Source: Centropus unirufus (Eukaryota; Chordata; Aves; Cuculiformes; Centropidae). From it: a stretch of DNA of 64,000 nt. The translations under genes were made by a program, and so were the position numbers. A model generated the notes under the pieces. That model was not told where the DNA came from and did no database searches. It saw nothing but the letters and a program-made list of their open reading frames with translations. This document shows, piece by piece, positions 1 through 14,300 of this stretch. Each line of letters begins with the position of its first letter. The stretch's first letter is position 1. The stretch spans positions 1,864,000-1,927,999 of the forward strand of contig VYZI01000075.1 in assembly GCA_013397695.1 (NCBI GenBank), in the 5' to 3' direction.

Positions 1-2162
1 TTTCCTCCCAGGCTCAGCAATCAAAATGCTGCTGGATTTCTTCCAGCCAGCAGCTACAAGACAAATGCACTGGTCTTTTAATTGCATTAGATTTTCTCCC
101 CCTTAACTAAAGCCCAAACTCTTTGTCAAGGAATATTTAATGTACAGCGTTCCTGACCCTATGACTTCTGCCATTGCTTCCACCCAAAGGCATCCTGGAT
201 TTTAGTCAGTAATGGGTAAGATAAAGGAACTATATCAGGGATGTTAATCTAAATGCAGTTCTCATTATACTTGGCACTAACACAAGCAGCTTGCTCTGTA
301 AAATAGAGCTAACAATCCACCCCAGCAAGGAGGAAAACAAGCCCTGAAATCAGAGGATCCCTCCCATCTCTTCTGTGTTAATGGTATGCTTTAGACATAA
401 TTGAAAAATCACTTCCACGTTTTCAGAGACTAAATAGGAAAATCCTCGAGGGCCTTTTTCAAATTGTTGTTGTACCTCTGGGTCCTAATGAAAGGCCAGA
501 TTTTTGGCAAGCAGTCTTAATGTTACATGGCAGCAGAATATAGGCACGCCCTCTGTCAAAACAAAACTTGAAGGCAAATTAATTGCCTAAAGAAGCTTTC
601 CCAAACAATAGAGACACAGGGAGAAGGAGGTAAAAAAAAAAAATTGTGGCAATTGCTCTTTGTAGAGGACATGCAAATTTACTTCTTTCTTTTTCCTGGA
701 ACAGCCTCTGATGTTCCTACTCTTCCCAGAGCTGCTGACAGGGAAAGAAGCCATAGGAAAACACCTGATGATAGACTCATTTCAGCTTGCTTTGTAGGAC
801 ATTTCCCTTATCCTGTTTGACTGTATGCCGCTTCATTTCAGAAAGGAACATGCATGCTCAGCTCTTCTACTCACAGCATGAAGGAGCTTGTCCTCTGGGT
901 AACTTCATGTTTTTATGCATTAGTAATGCTGCAAGAGCTCCTGGTGATCCGTTCACTGCCTCTCCAACATTAGCCTTAGCCTTGGCTGTGGAGAAGAACC
1001 TGGATAACCCCTGGGATGGACTTCCCTCAGGACATAACTGAGCACCTGCTCTTCCTAGCAGACCCTGCCTAAAGTTGAAGTAAGGCTCTGCATAAGATCT
1101 GGCTCTTAAAAACCAGAACATAAATCTCTCTGCCATGCCTTAAATGCAGCTAGGCTACTTGCATAGCTACATGCTATATCTAGAAAGGTTTTAACACCTG
1201 TGTCCATGAAATTTGTTGTAGGAAAATGCAACACACAGGTACAATAGCCAAGCTGACTCTGGCTTCTGTTCATAACTCAAAGACTGCAGAAGTTGGAAAG
1301 GAGGTACGATAAAAGGAAATGCAGATTTTAAACAGTTGCTTTAATCTGGCTTAAAGAACTCATTATGAAGATGAAAAAAGAAGAAGAATCAGGCATTCAA
1401 AGCCTGGCTTTCAGCTAGGAAGGATATTTCAAAGTGGATGTACAACAATGGAAAGAAAGATTTTTTTAAGAAAGGAAAACTTGAAAAATTGTGTGCATGG
1501 AAGACAACGCGTAGCACAATCCTTAGGCCTTTTGATTTTATGCAAACAATCACTAATAAACGATTTCAAGTTATATCATCACTCACCAAAAATGAAAGAT
1601 AAGATTGCACTTTCTAAAGACTGCCTTCCACTGACTTTTAGAACACAATTGCTAAACTGAGACTAGCCATCAGACCCCATATAACCATGACAATTAAATA
1701 AAGCCGCATTTAAATAGACATGCAACAGGCTAACTTATCTACTGGGCTAAACTTGAACAAAAAACTACTGAAATGAATACATTTGCCCCTTTTATAACTG
1801 GCTGAGACATTACAGTTCCATCCTACAGTCATCAAGATTCAAGGTCCCTTTCTATTTGATCAACAAAGACTTCCAAAACCACTGAATGAGTGCCCGTATT
1901 CCACAGATGACTGCTGCACTGTATTTTGCAGAGCCCAAGAGGAAAACTTCAGAGATTTCAGCCTTCAATCCTGTCAAATCTGGCACCTTTCAGAAGGAAC
2001 GTGTTGTCCTCTTCTGTCCTTTTCAAAGAGTATATTTGAGCCTCTCAAAGGTGGTGCATTATGTCATAGTGCAGGCAATATAAAAACGGAGATGAAGCAC
2101 ATAAAAACATGGACTGTGTTTTGTAGGCAACACTAACACCTCACCTCTCCTCCTCTCTCTAG
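1..2162 (+). other. TRPM5: TRPM5 intron (5' end of the window)
   Basis: I see no TRPM5 N-terminal exon here, for example for the human VVSLVGEE or TGAWILTSALRVG stretches. The segment is AT-rich and ends in the pyrimidine tract and AG at 2161-2162. The upstream exons must lie before position 1. Confidence 0.8.
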
Positions 2163-2343
2163 AATGAAAGTCTTGTACACTACCAATCAGATGATAATAT
2201 CCAAGGCCCACAGTCTTCTCTGGACCACAACCATTCCCATTTTATTTTGGTGGATCACACAACGCCAGATGAGCCAGATGGAACCACTAAGCTACGTCTC
2301 ACCTTGGAAAAGCATATTTCAGAGCAGCGTACTGGATATGGTG
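2163..2343 (+). CDS. TRPM5: TRPM5 exon, N-terminal TRPM homology region
   Basis: Fragment residues 1-60. It starts in phase 0 after a pyrimidine-rich acceptor and ends in phase 1 before gtaagt. The motifs SHFILV and LEKHISEQR are those of the TRPM N-terminal homology region. The preceding coding exons are not in the window. Confidence 0.93.
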
Positions 2344-5300
2344 GTAAGTAGACTCTACAAAGGCCTGCCAATTTGAATAGTACTGATATTACAATGATAC
2401 TTATGGGCTTTATCAAAGGCAGGTCCAATTCTCACATTAGACAATAATCTACATAGGCAAGATCAAGTAAATACATTTGTCATTACATAAGAGGCAGAAC
2501 TAAGGTGACTTCTGAAGGTGAGAAAGCTGCTCTTTGAACCAGAAATCCTGACTTAAATGTAACTCAAAGCTGATTTTCAAAGCACAGCTCAAATTGCCTT
2601 AAAATACAACGAATTGAAAATAAATCCAGCTTTAAGTGCCTTAGCCAGCAGCAATGAGAGATGGATGTTCATTGTTGTATGCTTTTATTCCCTCTCACTC
2701 AAGGGGTCTTGAATTGCTCCCACACTGGAAGAAAAAACTTGTTCCAAAGCTCTCTGAAATATTTAAATCCATATTTATTTCAGGATTAAATCTTATCCTG
2801 GGTAAACAATGTAGCATCTAACAGCCATGTAAATTTATGTGGTCTTTGTTTATAATGAGAAGTATTGGGCAGGCCTCTTGCTGTTATTTGTGGAAAGAAT
2901 TAAATTGTAGTGTTAATACAATTACTTTTACCTTTCCTTTGTTTCTGTTATACCTGCAGTACTAGCACAGCTGAAACAAAAGGGAGATCTCACTTGTATG
3001 CATCAATGGAATATTCAATTATATTGCCTGTAATATGTATTATAATATCTTGAGGAACCTGTAGTCACGGAATTCACTCTTGAAACTAAAACATCACCAT
3101 AGAGAGGTCTGGCAATGCTATACCACTCACTAAAACAACTGAAGTTTGCCAATTATGTCCTGGCTACAGCTCTGTTCTACGTTACCTCCTTAGATACCCC
3201 ACAACACATCCAACAAGTAGTAAATGGTGATTTGTACACTGCTCTGGGACACCTATAGAGGGAAATGCCAAAAAAAAATATGTCTGAACCAAATGCCTTT
3301 TATCTTCCATCTGAAAGAGGCATTAACCTTGTGATGAGTTGAGCATTCATAGCATAAGCAATGTAGAAATAAATGGACTCCTGTGTGAGGATGGCTAAAG
3401 AAAGGGATGCCTACATAATTTCTTCCCTTCCTGCAGTGACATAAGTTAAATATTTAATTAGGATTTCTTTTAAATTTATAATATTATATGTTAATTATCA
3501 CCACATCAGATTGTGCTGGAGGAAATTAAGTTGTTTAAGCAGAATAACAAAGAGTATATTCTTCCTATGAACTCATATCTGACTCATTTCACCCTAGCTG
3601 GTCTACATTGTCAGCATCTTCATATTTTTAGATCATCATTTTATCAGGCTTTTCTCCTGGATACCAGTTCACCTTCCTGCACATTCATAACACCTGGGGC
3701 AAACTGACATCATTTCATGTCTAACTGCATCTTAATATCAATAATGGTAGCTGCCTCTCTGGAGACTTAATAATCTGGTCACCTTGTAGTAAATAAATAA
3801 GTTAAAGTCAACACGTCATACACCATAGTTTTATGAAAACTGTTAACTTTTTGAAAACAGAACCATCTGTTTCTCAGGAACAGGTAGCATTGAGATCCCT
3901 GTGCTTTGCTTACTGGTAAATGGAGGACCAGACACGCTTGAGGTAAGAAGCTGTTTGCAACTTTAGAAAAGTAAATTAACTGGAGCTAAGTAATGAATGG
4001 AAAATTTATCTGGATAAGAGACGCATGTTGGTACTTTACATAAAGTCGGAGTTCATATCTATACAGCATTAAGAACCAAATTTTGTTAATACTAAATTTA
4101 CCAGGACTTGTTTGGGAGCAATATTTTCTCTTGAATAGGCACCAGCTGATCATTAAAGCTTCCATTGCCAACTTGTACAGTGGAAAGAAGGAATCCAAAA
4201 CCAAAGCAAACTCACCCAAATCTGGCTAAACAGAAATACTGTTCTATTACTCAGTATCACATAGAAAAATCAGATTAATCATCCAGTGCTGTCCAGCAAC
4301 AGTAAGACAACCGTCTATGTCACAGAGCTCAGAGGAAGTACAGGACCGTATTTGTTAGATATGCTGTTTAAAACTATAACATCCATATTTCACCAAGCAA
4401 AAACATATTGTAGGATAGAAAACTGGAGAGTGGTCTGCTAACAATCCCATATTTTCTTAGTAAAGATTCAGTTTTGATTATTTTTCCCGTTTAGTTCTAC
4501 AGCTTAAAGAACTTGCCAACAAGGAGATACTCTTTGATTTATGTTTTACTTTTAAATATTTTATTTTGCTACTTTATAGCAGCCTGTATGTCTACATGAC
4601 ATTTTTTAATAATACTCTCAGAAGAAAAGGAATATACTACAGTACCTTGGAGAGACATTTTACCATAATTTAAAGTTTCCAAATGATGAGACTGCCACAC
4701 AAACTGGTAATTTCTTTCAGAAGGACTCATTTCTAGCAACGTTTCCTAGTTTCAGTTTCCAGTTCCTTTATCTTGGCGTACCTTTGTCAGCTGGACTGGT
4801 GTTAGAAACTTCACTGTTTAAACTAGGTTTGAGTCACCTCCTGAACTTTCCTTCTAAAAACTAAATATGGCAGTTTTTTCTATACCTTGGTTGTTGAAAA
4901 ATCACATATTACAACCTATGAATCCTCTTTTCAAAGTTTTAGAGAACAAAGTGACTAACAATAAAATAACAATAAAACTAACAATAGTTAGATTCTTAGA
5001 GTCTCATTAGTTTCTTACAGAACTCCAGAGTAAGAAATGCATGGGAAGCAAATAACCATTGTTGCAATTATGATGCTGAGCCCTCTGCTTTCCTCTCTCA
5101 ACAACTTGCCTGACTCATTTTAATTGCCCAAGTAATAGAATTATCAGTCTTTAACTCCTGTAGTTGCTATTTTTTTCCCTGTGTCCCAGGGTTGTATCCC
5201 CACAGGCGAGTTCCTGATTTTCAGAACTTATCACCAGGATTAGCAGCCAAGGAGTCCGCTGAGAATTTTTGTACAGCGCTCCTCTTGCACTTGACTGTGA

Positions 5301-8300
5301 TGAACAACAAACTATGGAGGAGAGGGAAATGGTCAGGAACAAAGAAGTTTGATGCATTTTTTGTCCAAATCAGATTGCTTAGGTAGTCAGCAGATGTGTC
5401 ATGGAAAGAAGTATAGTCAGGGGCCTATACAGGGATGACCTGCTACAGTATCAGAAAAATCTAAATAATTTAGAGGAGTCTGGACCGACTCCACAGAGAA
5501 TCTGGTTTAGGTACAAATTTATTCCTAGCTTGCAAGAAATTTTGAATAACATTTTGTTTCCACAGACTTATTCTAACAATGTACTTTTTAAACGACAGAG
5601 AATTTGCAGCGGTTTGGAAAATTCTGCTCCCTGGCTTATCTTAGCAGGGTCTGGAGGTACAGCTGACATTTTAGCTGCATTCATGAATGACCCACAGCTT
5701 ATCACACCAGAAGCTGTTGAAAAGCAATTTAAGGAGAAATTCCCTGCAGAAAGCTTCTTGTGGAAGGACATTCTCCAATGGACAGCAACAGTGAGCTCAT
5801 ATGTTTGATAATTACACACATTGTGTTGACAAGCTCTCTCTTACCATTTCTAGCTTCAGTAGCCCACACAGTACAGCTGTGACAAGAAGTTGCCCAGAAG
5901 TTTTGGGTACATAGAATACCTCTCTGACACTAAAATAAAGTGCTCAGTTGATAACACAAACTACTTTGTTCTGGTGATTCAGCTGAACACTTTGGGCTCT
6001 GTCCTTCTTCAATTACTTCCTCAAGTAACAGCCAGCACTTAGGAACCCCATAGAACTTCTGGAGACTATGAAGCATTATTTGTCCTCCACAGCTGTGAAG
6101 TTTGTGCAGCTGTAACAGAAGAGACCTAATTCATGACCAACAGCTGTTAAATAGAAATCGTGGATAAGCATGCATAAATTAAAAAGAATTGAAGAGCATC
6201 TCAATATTATCCTATTGTCACTTATTGTGTGTTCTTAAAATGACAAAATAGATTCACATATTTTCCTTGCCCTTTGTCTTGAGGCACATTTGCTGGACTT
6301 AAACCACTATGAATAATTGTTTAAGAATCAAAAAAAACCACCCACACTTTGACATTGTCTTTATGTGAAGATTGAAGAGCACTGTGTGCCTCTAAGGTAA
6401 ACCCAGTCAATTTGACCTGGCCCACTACTTATTCTTTGCAGTCCCTGCCGTAATCCTCAGCTTTAGAAGTTTCACATAGTTATTCCATTAGGGAGAGCTT
6501 TGCCAGATGACTAACACAAGGGGATGGAAGGGCACCTAGAAGCAATATTGCCAGATGCTCAAAAAGTCTCAGTGCAGCTGCATTGTGAGAAAAAACCCAA
6601 TAAATAGAGAAGTAGAAACTGTATATATCGATATTTGATGACTTTTACTCAAAGAAAATTTAAAGACTATGCTTTTAAATAAACAACTATGACAACAAAA
6701 CTTAAATGTTGAAGCAGGAGAACGTAGAACAAAACTAGTGGTATGTTGTCCACATGTAGCATGACTACGAATCAAATAAGAACGTGAGTTAAGGAAGGAT
6801 CTTCTAAACAATGCACTGTTCTGGTTCTCAGGATAACCAAGTTCTGTCCCTTCTCTCATTCTAGGAGATTTTGGAAAAGGCAGTAACTTCCTCCTTGCCT
6901 TAGGACTTATTTGTACATATAAAACTAACAAAGTTTATCTTGCTTACCTCAGCTTTACAATTAGAATATAAGTTATTTGCGAAATAATGTATGGGTGATG
7001 AGCATTGGGCTCTTAGGCATTAATATATAGCAGTACAACAAGAGGTAAAATTATTTTTATTTCGACCCATAGATCCAGAACATTATTTCACACCAGCATC
7101 TTCTAACTCTGCACAACTTTGAGCAAGATGGTTCAGGAGAACTAGACACAGTCATTTTAAAAGCTTTGGTAAAAGGTAAGAACAATAAACACAGCACAGT
7201 ATCTTACTTGTCTTATTTGCTTTCTATGCCATAAAGGGATTTTTTTTCTTGTCCGGAGCAAGTTCAGTTGGCTGTTGGATCCAATTTAATTTCTGATGCA
7301 AATTTCTTCTGTTCGCTTATTGACAGCCAGACTGTAACAGTTATCATAGCTCTTGTAAACTGGCTTTAAAATAGTGTTTGCTTTTTAAGGTTGTCTTATT
7401 GCATAGCACTATTATGACCACCCCTTCATTTCACTACTTGCTTCCTTTATGAGTAGAAGTTATTGAAGAACTGAAATGCACTGGTAGAGCTATTCCAATT
7501 ACAAGCCATTTAAAGAACAAAACAAACACCTACACTTGAACTGCCTCAGTTCCAGAAACAATGGATTCCTCCTATAGGAAATCATCACTGTATCTCCTGA
7601 AAGAAGACATAACTTGCTTTGCCACCTATCTCAGTCTGTGTTAACCTAATTGTTTGTGTTAACCTAAGTATAGCATGGGAGAAAAACACACTCTATTCCC
7701 AACACGCTGGTTGAAACACAACAAAAGCAATAGTAATTTCTGTCCTGTTTTGCAAGCCAGGGTCTCTTAAAATCCTACAGGCATTTAAACAATGTTTTAA
7801 TGGAGGATTCAGCTAGCAAAAAGCATTTTATTAGTTAAGTTAGGAAAACAAATGTTGTGAAGAGTTCCTGTTTAAGCAACGCACAGATGTGTGGCAGCTC
7901 AAGGAGAGCTTGTATTGCTAATCAAATTACCAATGTTATATTAAATTAAATGTAACAAGTATAAAGTACTGAGTTTATTTGCATTTCCTATTTTTGCCAG
8001 CCTGTAAAAGTCACAGTCAGGAGGCTCAGGAATATCTGGATGAACTGAAGCTGGCAGTGGCCTGGAATAGAGTGGACATAGCTAAAAGTGAAATATTCAA
8101 TGGTGACGTGGAGTGGAAGGTACCAGGTTTTATTGCCTTAGAGGACAACTGGTGTATAATCCAACGTGTAAAAAACACTGAAACATCCTGATAGAAGGTT
8201 TCAACTTTTAACACTACCTTTTAACCTGCATTCTCCACTAAGCGATAGTTCAGTAGTAATACACTTCCTCAGGTTTTTTGTCCTACTGGTCCCCTGTATG

Positions 8301-11300
8301 ATAATGGCTAAAGATAAATTAATTATTCTGTGGTCATGGTCTCTTTGTTGAGCTCTTTAGTAGCAAGACTCTTTCCTCCCCTTCTGTAGATCTTTAAAAT
8401 AAACAAACCTGAACTTACAAAGCAAAAGAAATATGCAGATATTAATATTAGAAGATGGTAGGAAGAATGTCACTGTTTCCAGCTGCTGTGTAAACAGTGT
8501 GGTGGGTACCTAAAATCACAACTGCTATAGCATGTTATTTGTATTGATATTTTAACACTAATGCTTATGTAGATATTTTGTCATAGAGAAGAGTTCTACC
8601 TCTCTTTCTCATTATACACACTGTTGATCTGGTGGAAGACAAAATGTGTATGTCCTCAGGTTAAATCTTACCTCCCTTCTTGTCCACCCATTATTACCCA
8701 AAAAAACCTTTCTTTTTTGTCTCCCTCTTTAATCTAGTCCTGTGACCTGGAAGAAGTGATGATGGATGCTCTGGTCAATGACAAACCAGAATTTGTAAAA
8801 TTATTTATTGACAATGGGGCTAACATATCCGAATTCCTGACATACGGTCGTCTGCAGATACTCTACTGTTCCATTTCCCAGAAATGTCTCCTCTATGAAC
8901 TTCTACTGAAGAAACATGAAGAAAGCAAGTTGACCTTGTCAGGGCTTCCTGGTCAACAGCAGAAGGAAATCTGCCCACTCTTCACTCTCAGTGAGGTCTC
9001 TAGAGTTCTCAAAGATTTTCTCCATGATGCGTGCAAAGGTTTCTATCAAGACCTCAGATGTGGAGGCAAAAAGAAATCTGTGAGTTACAACTTTTCATCA
9101 TAGTCCTGCTCTCCTCCAATTTAAAATTTGAAAAATTTTAACTAGACTTAGGCTTTGGGGGTGGGGCAGGGAAGGATAGAGAAGATGTGAGAAACATTCA
9201 CTTGAGTTTCTCATTCCCAATTTCAGCTCATAATTATTACAGCTAAATTGCTGTGATCTTTTTAATTTAAAAATTAAAAAGGAAAATGGAGGAATTTCTA
9301 AGATAGACTGCTTTTGATTCCTCTTCCTCCCCCCTCTGCACATAGGGCTTTTTGCAAGGTTTGACTGCACCTTGAACTAATGCTAAGATATGGCCTGTTA
9401 CAGGATCTGCTGAGGCCCCTGTGTCTCACATTATTCTAGCGCTACTTCCTGGAAGACTATTCTACATTATAGAATGATGTATGCAGAGAACAGTTTGATG
9501 TTATTAGCCTCACACGTGTAAGGATAGATTCAATGAGAACTATATGGGGAATATGAAAAAATAGATTTAGGTTTATTAAGGAGAAATCTGACATAAAAAT
9601 AGCAGTCTGCATTTTTCATATGAACTTCAAGCAGAACTACTTGAAAAACAATATTTTCTAGGAGAAAGACAAGTGGGCAATGGCCATTTTCAATTCCAGG
9701 TCTGTTATGGTCATCTTTGCATGTAAAACTTCCCAGATTTATACTGTGTAAGAATGGATTGAATATTCAAGAATGTGCAGAGTATATTTTCCCATAGGTC
9801 ACTGCAGTCCTATTACTGAGTGACAAACACACAGGAAGAAATCAAAACGGCTGCATGAAGTGGCCCTGACAATCACTCTGGCCAAGAAATAAGGATGACC
9901 TGTGAGGGGTACCACTGTGGAATGTTCATAGTGCACTATCCACAGCTGTGCAATAGGAATATCATCATTTTAGCATTTTGACACTGTATTTATTATTGAA
10001 CCTTGTAAGTACCAAAGTTGTTGCACATGCATTGGCAGTATGCTCGGGCACCTTATTTCAAAAGAGAGAGGTATAGAGAAATTTCATTAAGATTGGAGTT
10101 TTAGACAAACCAAACAACTCATCCTTTTTAAATATGCCAGGTTCTAGTTTCATCTTTAAAACTTTCAAACAAAAGATAAATAAAAAGTCACTCAAGTGCT
10201 TCAATCACTCTTGCTTTGATAATTCAGCTAAAAGTATTAGTAGTATGAAAAGCTAAGTTTGAATCTAGTCAGGATTTCTTTGTTCACAAGGACAGATGAT
10301 TTGGGACAATACCTTGGAAGTCATTAAGCAGACTCCAGACTTTATAAAATTTATAGAAATAAGGATTTGCCACCAAAATCCAACTTACTTTTGTGGGATT
10401 TGGCAGTAAGTGAGCTAAAGTCAAGTGCTGTAAATAAGGCCCAATTCAGATACCAGATCACACTGCCTACTATTTTTTTTTTCCTTTAAAACTTCATCTC
10501 TTGGCTGCCACCAGTGGTTCAACCCCACGATCATTGGCAACAGAAAGAGTATCACTGTGCTAGGATACCAGTGCCACTGCTGCTAAGTTGTGTCTTACTT
10601 CAAGTTAGGAAATACTGGCAACAAATACCGATGAACCTTTTGGGATATCTTTGTCTCCTGCCAAGTTTTCAATTGATTAAAAAAAAATTTCAGTTTATTA
10701 AATAGTTAAAAAAAACTCAATCCACCAATACCACCAAAAAGATAATTAAAATAAATTTTAACAGAATCCCTATCATTGAAGCGATTTAGAAATATATACT
10801 CACAAAAACCTGTTTTATTTAAAAAAAACTCCGCTCTGGCTGCTTCTAATTAACACAGTAGATATGAAGGTAGTTTTAAAATACACTTAAAACTCTGAAC
10901 TTTACCTAAGTTGCCATATGTCCTCTGGAGAGCTTTTTATCAAGCACTAAAGGAATAAGCAGTGTCCTACTTAAAATACTCCATACATGAGGGAGAAGTT
11001 TCTCAAAGGAAAAAGAGGGCATTGACGTACTCTATTCTTGTCCTGTAAAGAGCCTTGGTGAGACATTTTTTTCTGTTGAAATAAAATGCCTTTTGTTCCC
11101 TTTTGTCTGAAACCATGTCCTCTGTGGCAGTTCAGCAGAATCCAATGTAACTGAAGGCAAGCTCAGATTAGTTAATCACAGGTTTGTCTCGTATGATATT
11201 ACACACCAGCAGCAAAACCCTGACCTTAATAAAGTCCATCAGAGCCACACCATTGACTTCGAGGGGGTCATGGTTTCACCCATAATGTTCTCACAGATAT

Positions 11301-14300
11301 TGAGTTATATCGGAGACAGAAACACCCTTTGATTCAGTAAACAATGATCGACTTGCCCCTCAGCCCTACAGAAAAAAATAACCCAAAAGAACGAGAAGGA
11401 GTTAGCAAAGCCAAGGGCAGCTTAGATCATGTCATTTGCATGGAATGAGACTGCAAAGCAGGTTTTAACTTCTACAAACCGTGTTTTCAGGATAAAGTAA
11501 ATACAAAACGATTACCTGGGCCCTTGGATATGAACCAGAAAAGCGAAAATCCTTGGAGGGATTTGTTTGTGTGGGCAGTACTTCAAAACCGGCACAAGAT
11601 GGCAAACTATTTCTGGGCTATGGTAAGCTTTGCGCAGTTGCTGCTTCAGGTGAAATATTGGCATATTTCAAGCATGAGTTTCTTGCTCAGTCTTGCAGCT
11701 CAGATGACAGATAGCTTTGCTTCTAAAATCCAAAATGTGTCATTTAGAGGGCCTTTCCCCTCCCCACGGCTCATGCCAGCAGTGGCCAGAGGGGCAGACG
11801 GAGCGGGAGGGCAGCGCAGGTGTAAATCAGCCCAGCCTGAACCACTGCTGATGAACTCCAGCTGCAGAGCTTGCCTCCCTCACCCTTGCTGGTGGTGCCT
11901 AACTCTCAGGTTTTGTTCCTTCAACAATAGGGAAATTGTTTGGGTTCTAGCTCGATGAAGAGGGAAGACAGTGCATTCCAATTGAGTATCTTTAGCTTAC
12001 GTGCTGCATTTGTAGGGAGCAGCAGCAGCTCAGTTTCAATGGCCGTGCTTCAAGCTGGCATAATCGGCTCCTGTTTTACAATCCTCTACAAGCGAGGCCC
12101 TGTCTCTGCATCTGCAGGGCAATGCCACTGCTTCCCTCCCCCCCCAGAGCCAGAAACAAATACCACGCTCCATCCCTGAGCTTCCAGACAGCTGCATCTG
12201 TCACAGGGAGGGGGGTGGAGGGAGTCCTGGGCAAGAATAAACTGCAACACAGCTCTTCAGCCAGTGAGTGCGTGTGCACCCAGACACATCTGCACCTTGC
12301 AGAGCCTCGTGTCTGTGGAGCCCTTTTACCAGAGGACACGTTCCTCTGCTGCGGGCCACTGCTCTGCCTCTGCCAGATGTGCTCCCTCTCTTCCCATACA
12401 TCCTTATGCAGAGTCTCAGCGTAGCCACGCTTGAGGTGTAGCGGCACTGTAAGATAGTCCTGGTCTAGTTCCATAACTCATCCTTCTCCTTTCAGTCTCC
12501 GACTGCTATCCCAGATCAGGTCCTCTATGGCCAATGAAACCCAGAAGCCTCCAGCCTTATAAGGCACAAAAAACACCAGTATGTGGTTTTCTATTCTCAA
12601 ATATCACCAGAACCGTTATTTCAATTGACATTATGTACTTTGAATCTGTATATTTCTTTGCATATTTTATTTTTGTTACACATGCTCCTTAGTGAAGTCT
12701 CCCTTGTTCAGAAATGCCCTCCACTGTATGGTAACAGCAGGACCCCTTTGAATTCTGCAGGGTCAGGAGGGTGTAGCTTCAGCTCTGGCAGCCTGCAAGA
12801 TCCTTAAAGAGATGTCCCGCCTGGAGACAGAAACTGAAGTAGCTCGTATAATGAAAGAGGCTAAGTATGAGCAGCTCGCTGTTGGTAAGTAACAGCACCT
12901 TTTTAACAGCATTAAAAATTTAAGGAGTGCCTGCCATTGAAAGGCAAGGAAGTGGAAAAAAAAATACTGTTTCAGTTGTAAAAGGTCAACTGTTGTGAAT
13001 AATTTATCAGCCTTGCAGTACAGGCAGTCCCAAACATTCAAAAACTACAGAAGAAAGACTGAAAAAACAATCATTTTGGAAAAATCAGCATTTCAAGACT
13101 GGCCCCTGGGATGCATAGAAGAAATTACCCTCCTGCTACATCTTGGTATCTCAAGTGTCTGACCTTAGTACAGAGTGAGTTAGTGATGGGCAAGATATAA
13201 TAACAAAAACACTTCCAGGTTCACAGCAGCCCTGTTTCCCTGCAATTTCAAGCTTGCTCTGTAAGGGCCACCCGAGCAACAACTTTTAAGATTTGTCTTT
13301 GCTGCTAAAAATAATTTGAGATTACCTCACCCAGAAGAGGGCTGCAAAACTGCAGTGAGGCTCAGACTGGTTTCCAGCAGACAACCCGCCCCTCCCGGCT
13401 TCAGTAAGCATTCAAGCATCTGCAATGCCAGAATTCCTCCCTTTGCATGGTTTAAAAACAGATGTCTGCACATAAGTTTCTCTGCTGATCTGACTTCAAT
13501 CAAGTCCATACCTGAAGGCGGCTCTGCCGTGAACAGAGGGTTTTAAAGTGCACCACATATGGTTTAAAGTGTACCACACACCACGTGGAGGTTTTTTCTG
13601 TCCCCTTGCATCTAGTACAAAAAGCAGCTGAAGGCTCATGCAGACAATGCTACATTATTTATACACAGATCACATTTTCCTCTCTTCTCACAGGGCCATT
13701 ATTATTTTAAACAAAAAAAAAAAAAGTAAGCTTCCTCTATAATCACAAGGCTCAAGTAATTTAGTCACGGAATTATAGGGCCTAATCCAATACACAGAAA
13801 TCTGCTTCTTGGATTTCGTGAGTATTAGATCAGATGCTCAATTTTAATTTCTGGTCCAGATGACACTGTCCATATTAAGGAGAATGAACATTGAATAAGA
13901 ATGATAAATACCAAAAGGAGTCTGTATACCAGCTTACTTTAACTTGGTGCTTTCCCCAGCCCTCAGTGTAACAACAAGGTGCAGGCTGGCCTAGGAAAGG
14001 TACTGAGAGAATCAAGTGAATCAGCAGAGTAAAGCAGACACAAGAAGTCAAATCTTGTCTAATGAGAAAACCTTGATTTTTTTTTTTTTGACAGTTTATC
14101 CTAGTTTCTGAGCTGCAGGACCAGTTTCTCTGGAAGCAGAACTATTCCACAACACTCTACAGAGCCTAATATTATTTTATATCAAATATATATGTCTTAA
14201 AACCAAGGATTTGTTGGCTATAAGCCAAAGCAGAGATGCACCTTTTGTTTAGTCTGTTCAGTAGAGCGGAGGCAGCATGGCAACTCAGCCTTCAAAGCGT

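Noticed and set aside
12076..12474. Overlapping open frames in a GC-rich patch of a TRPM5 intron
   Set aside because: They occur on both strands with no splice context matching TRPM5 and no known motif.
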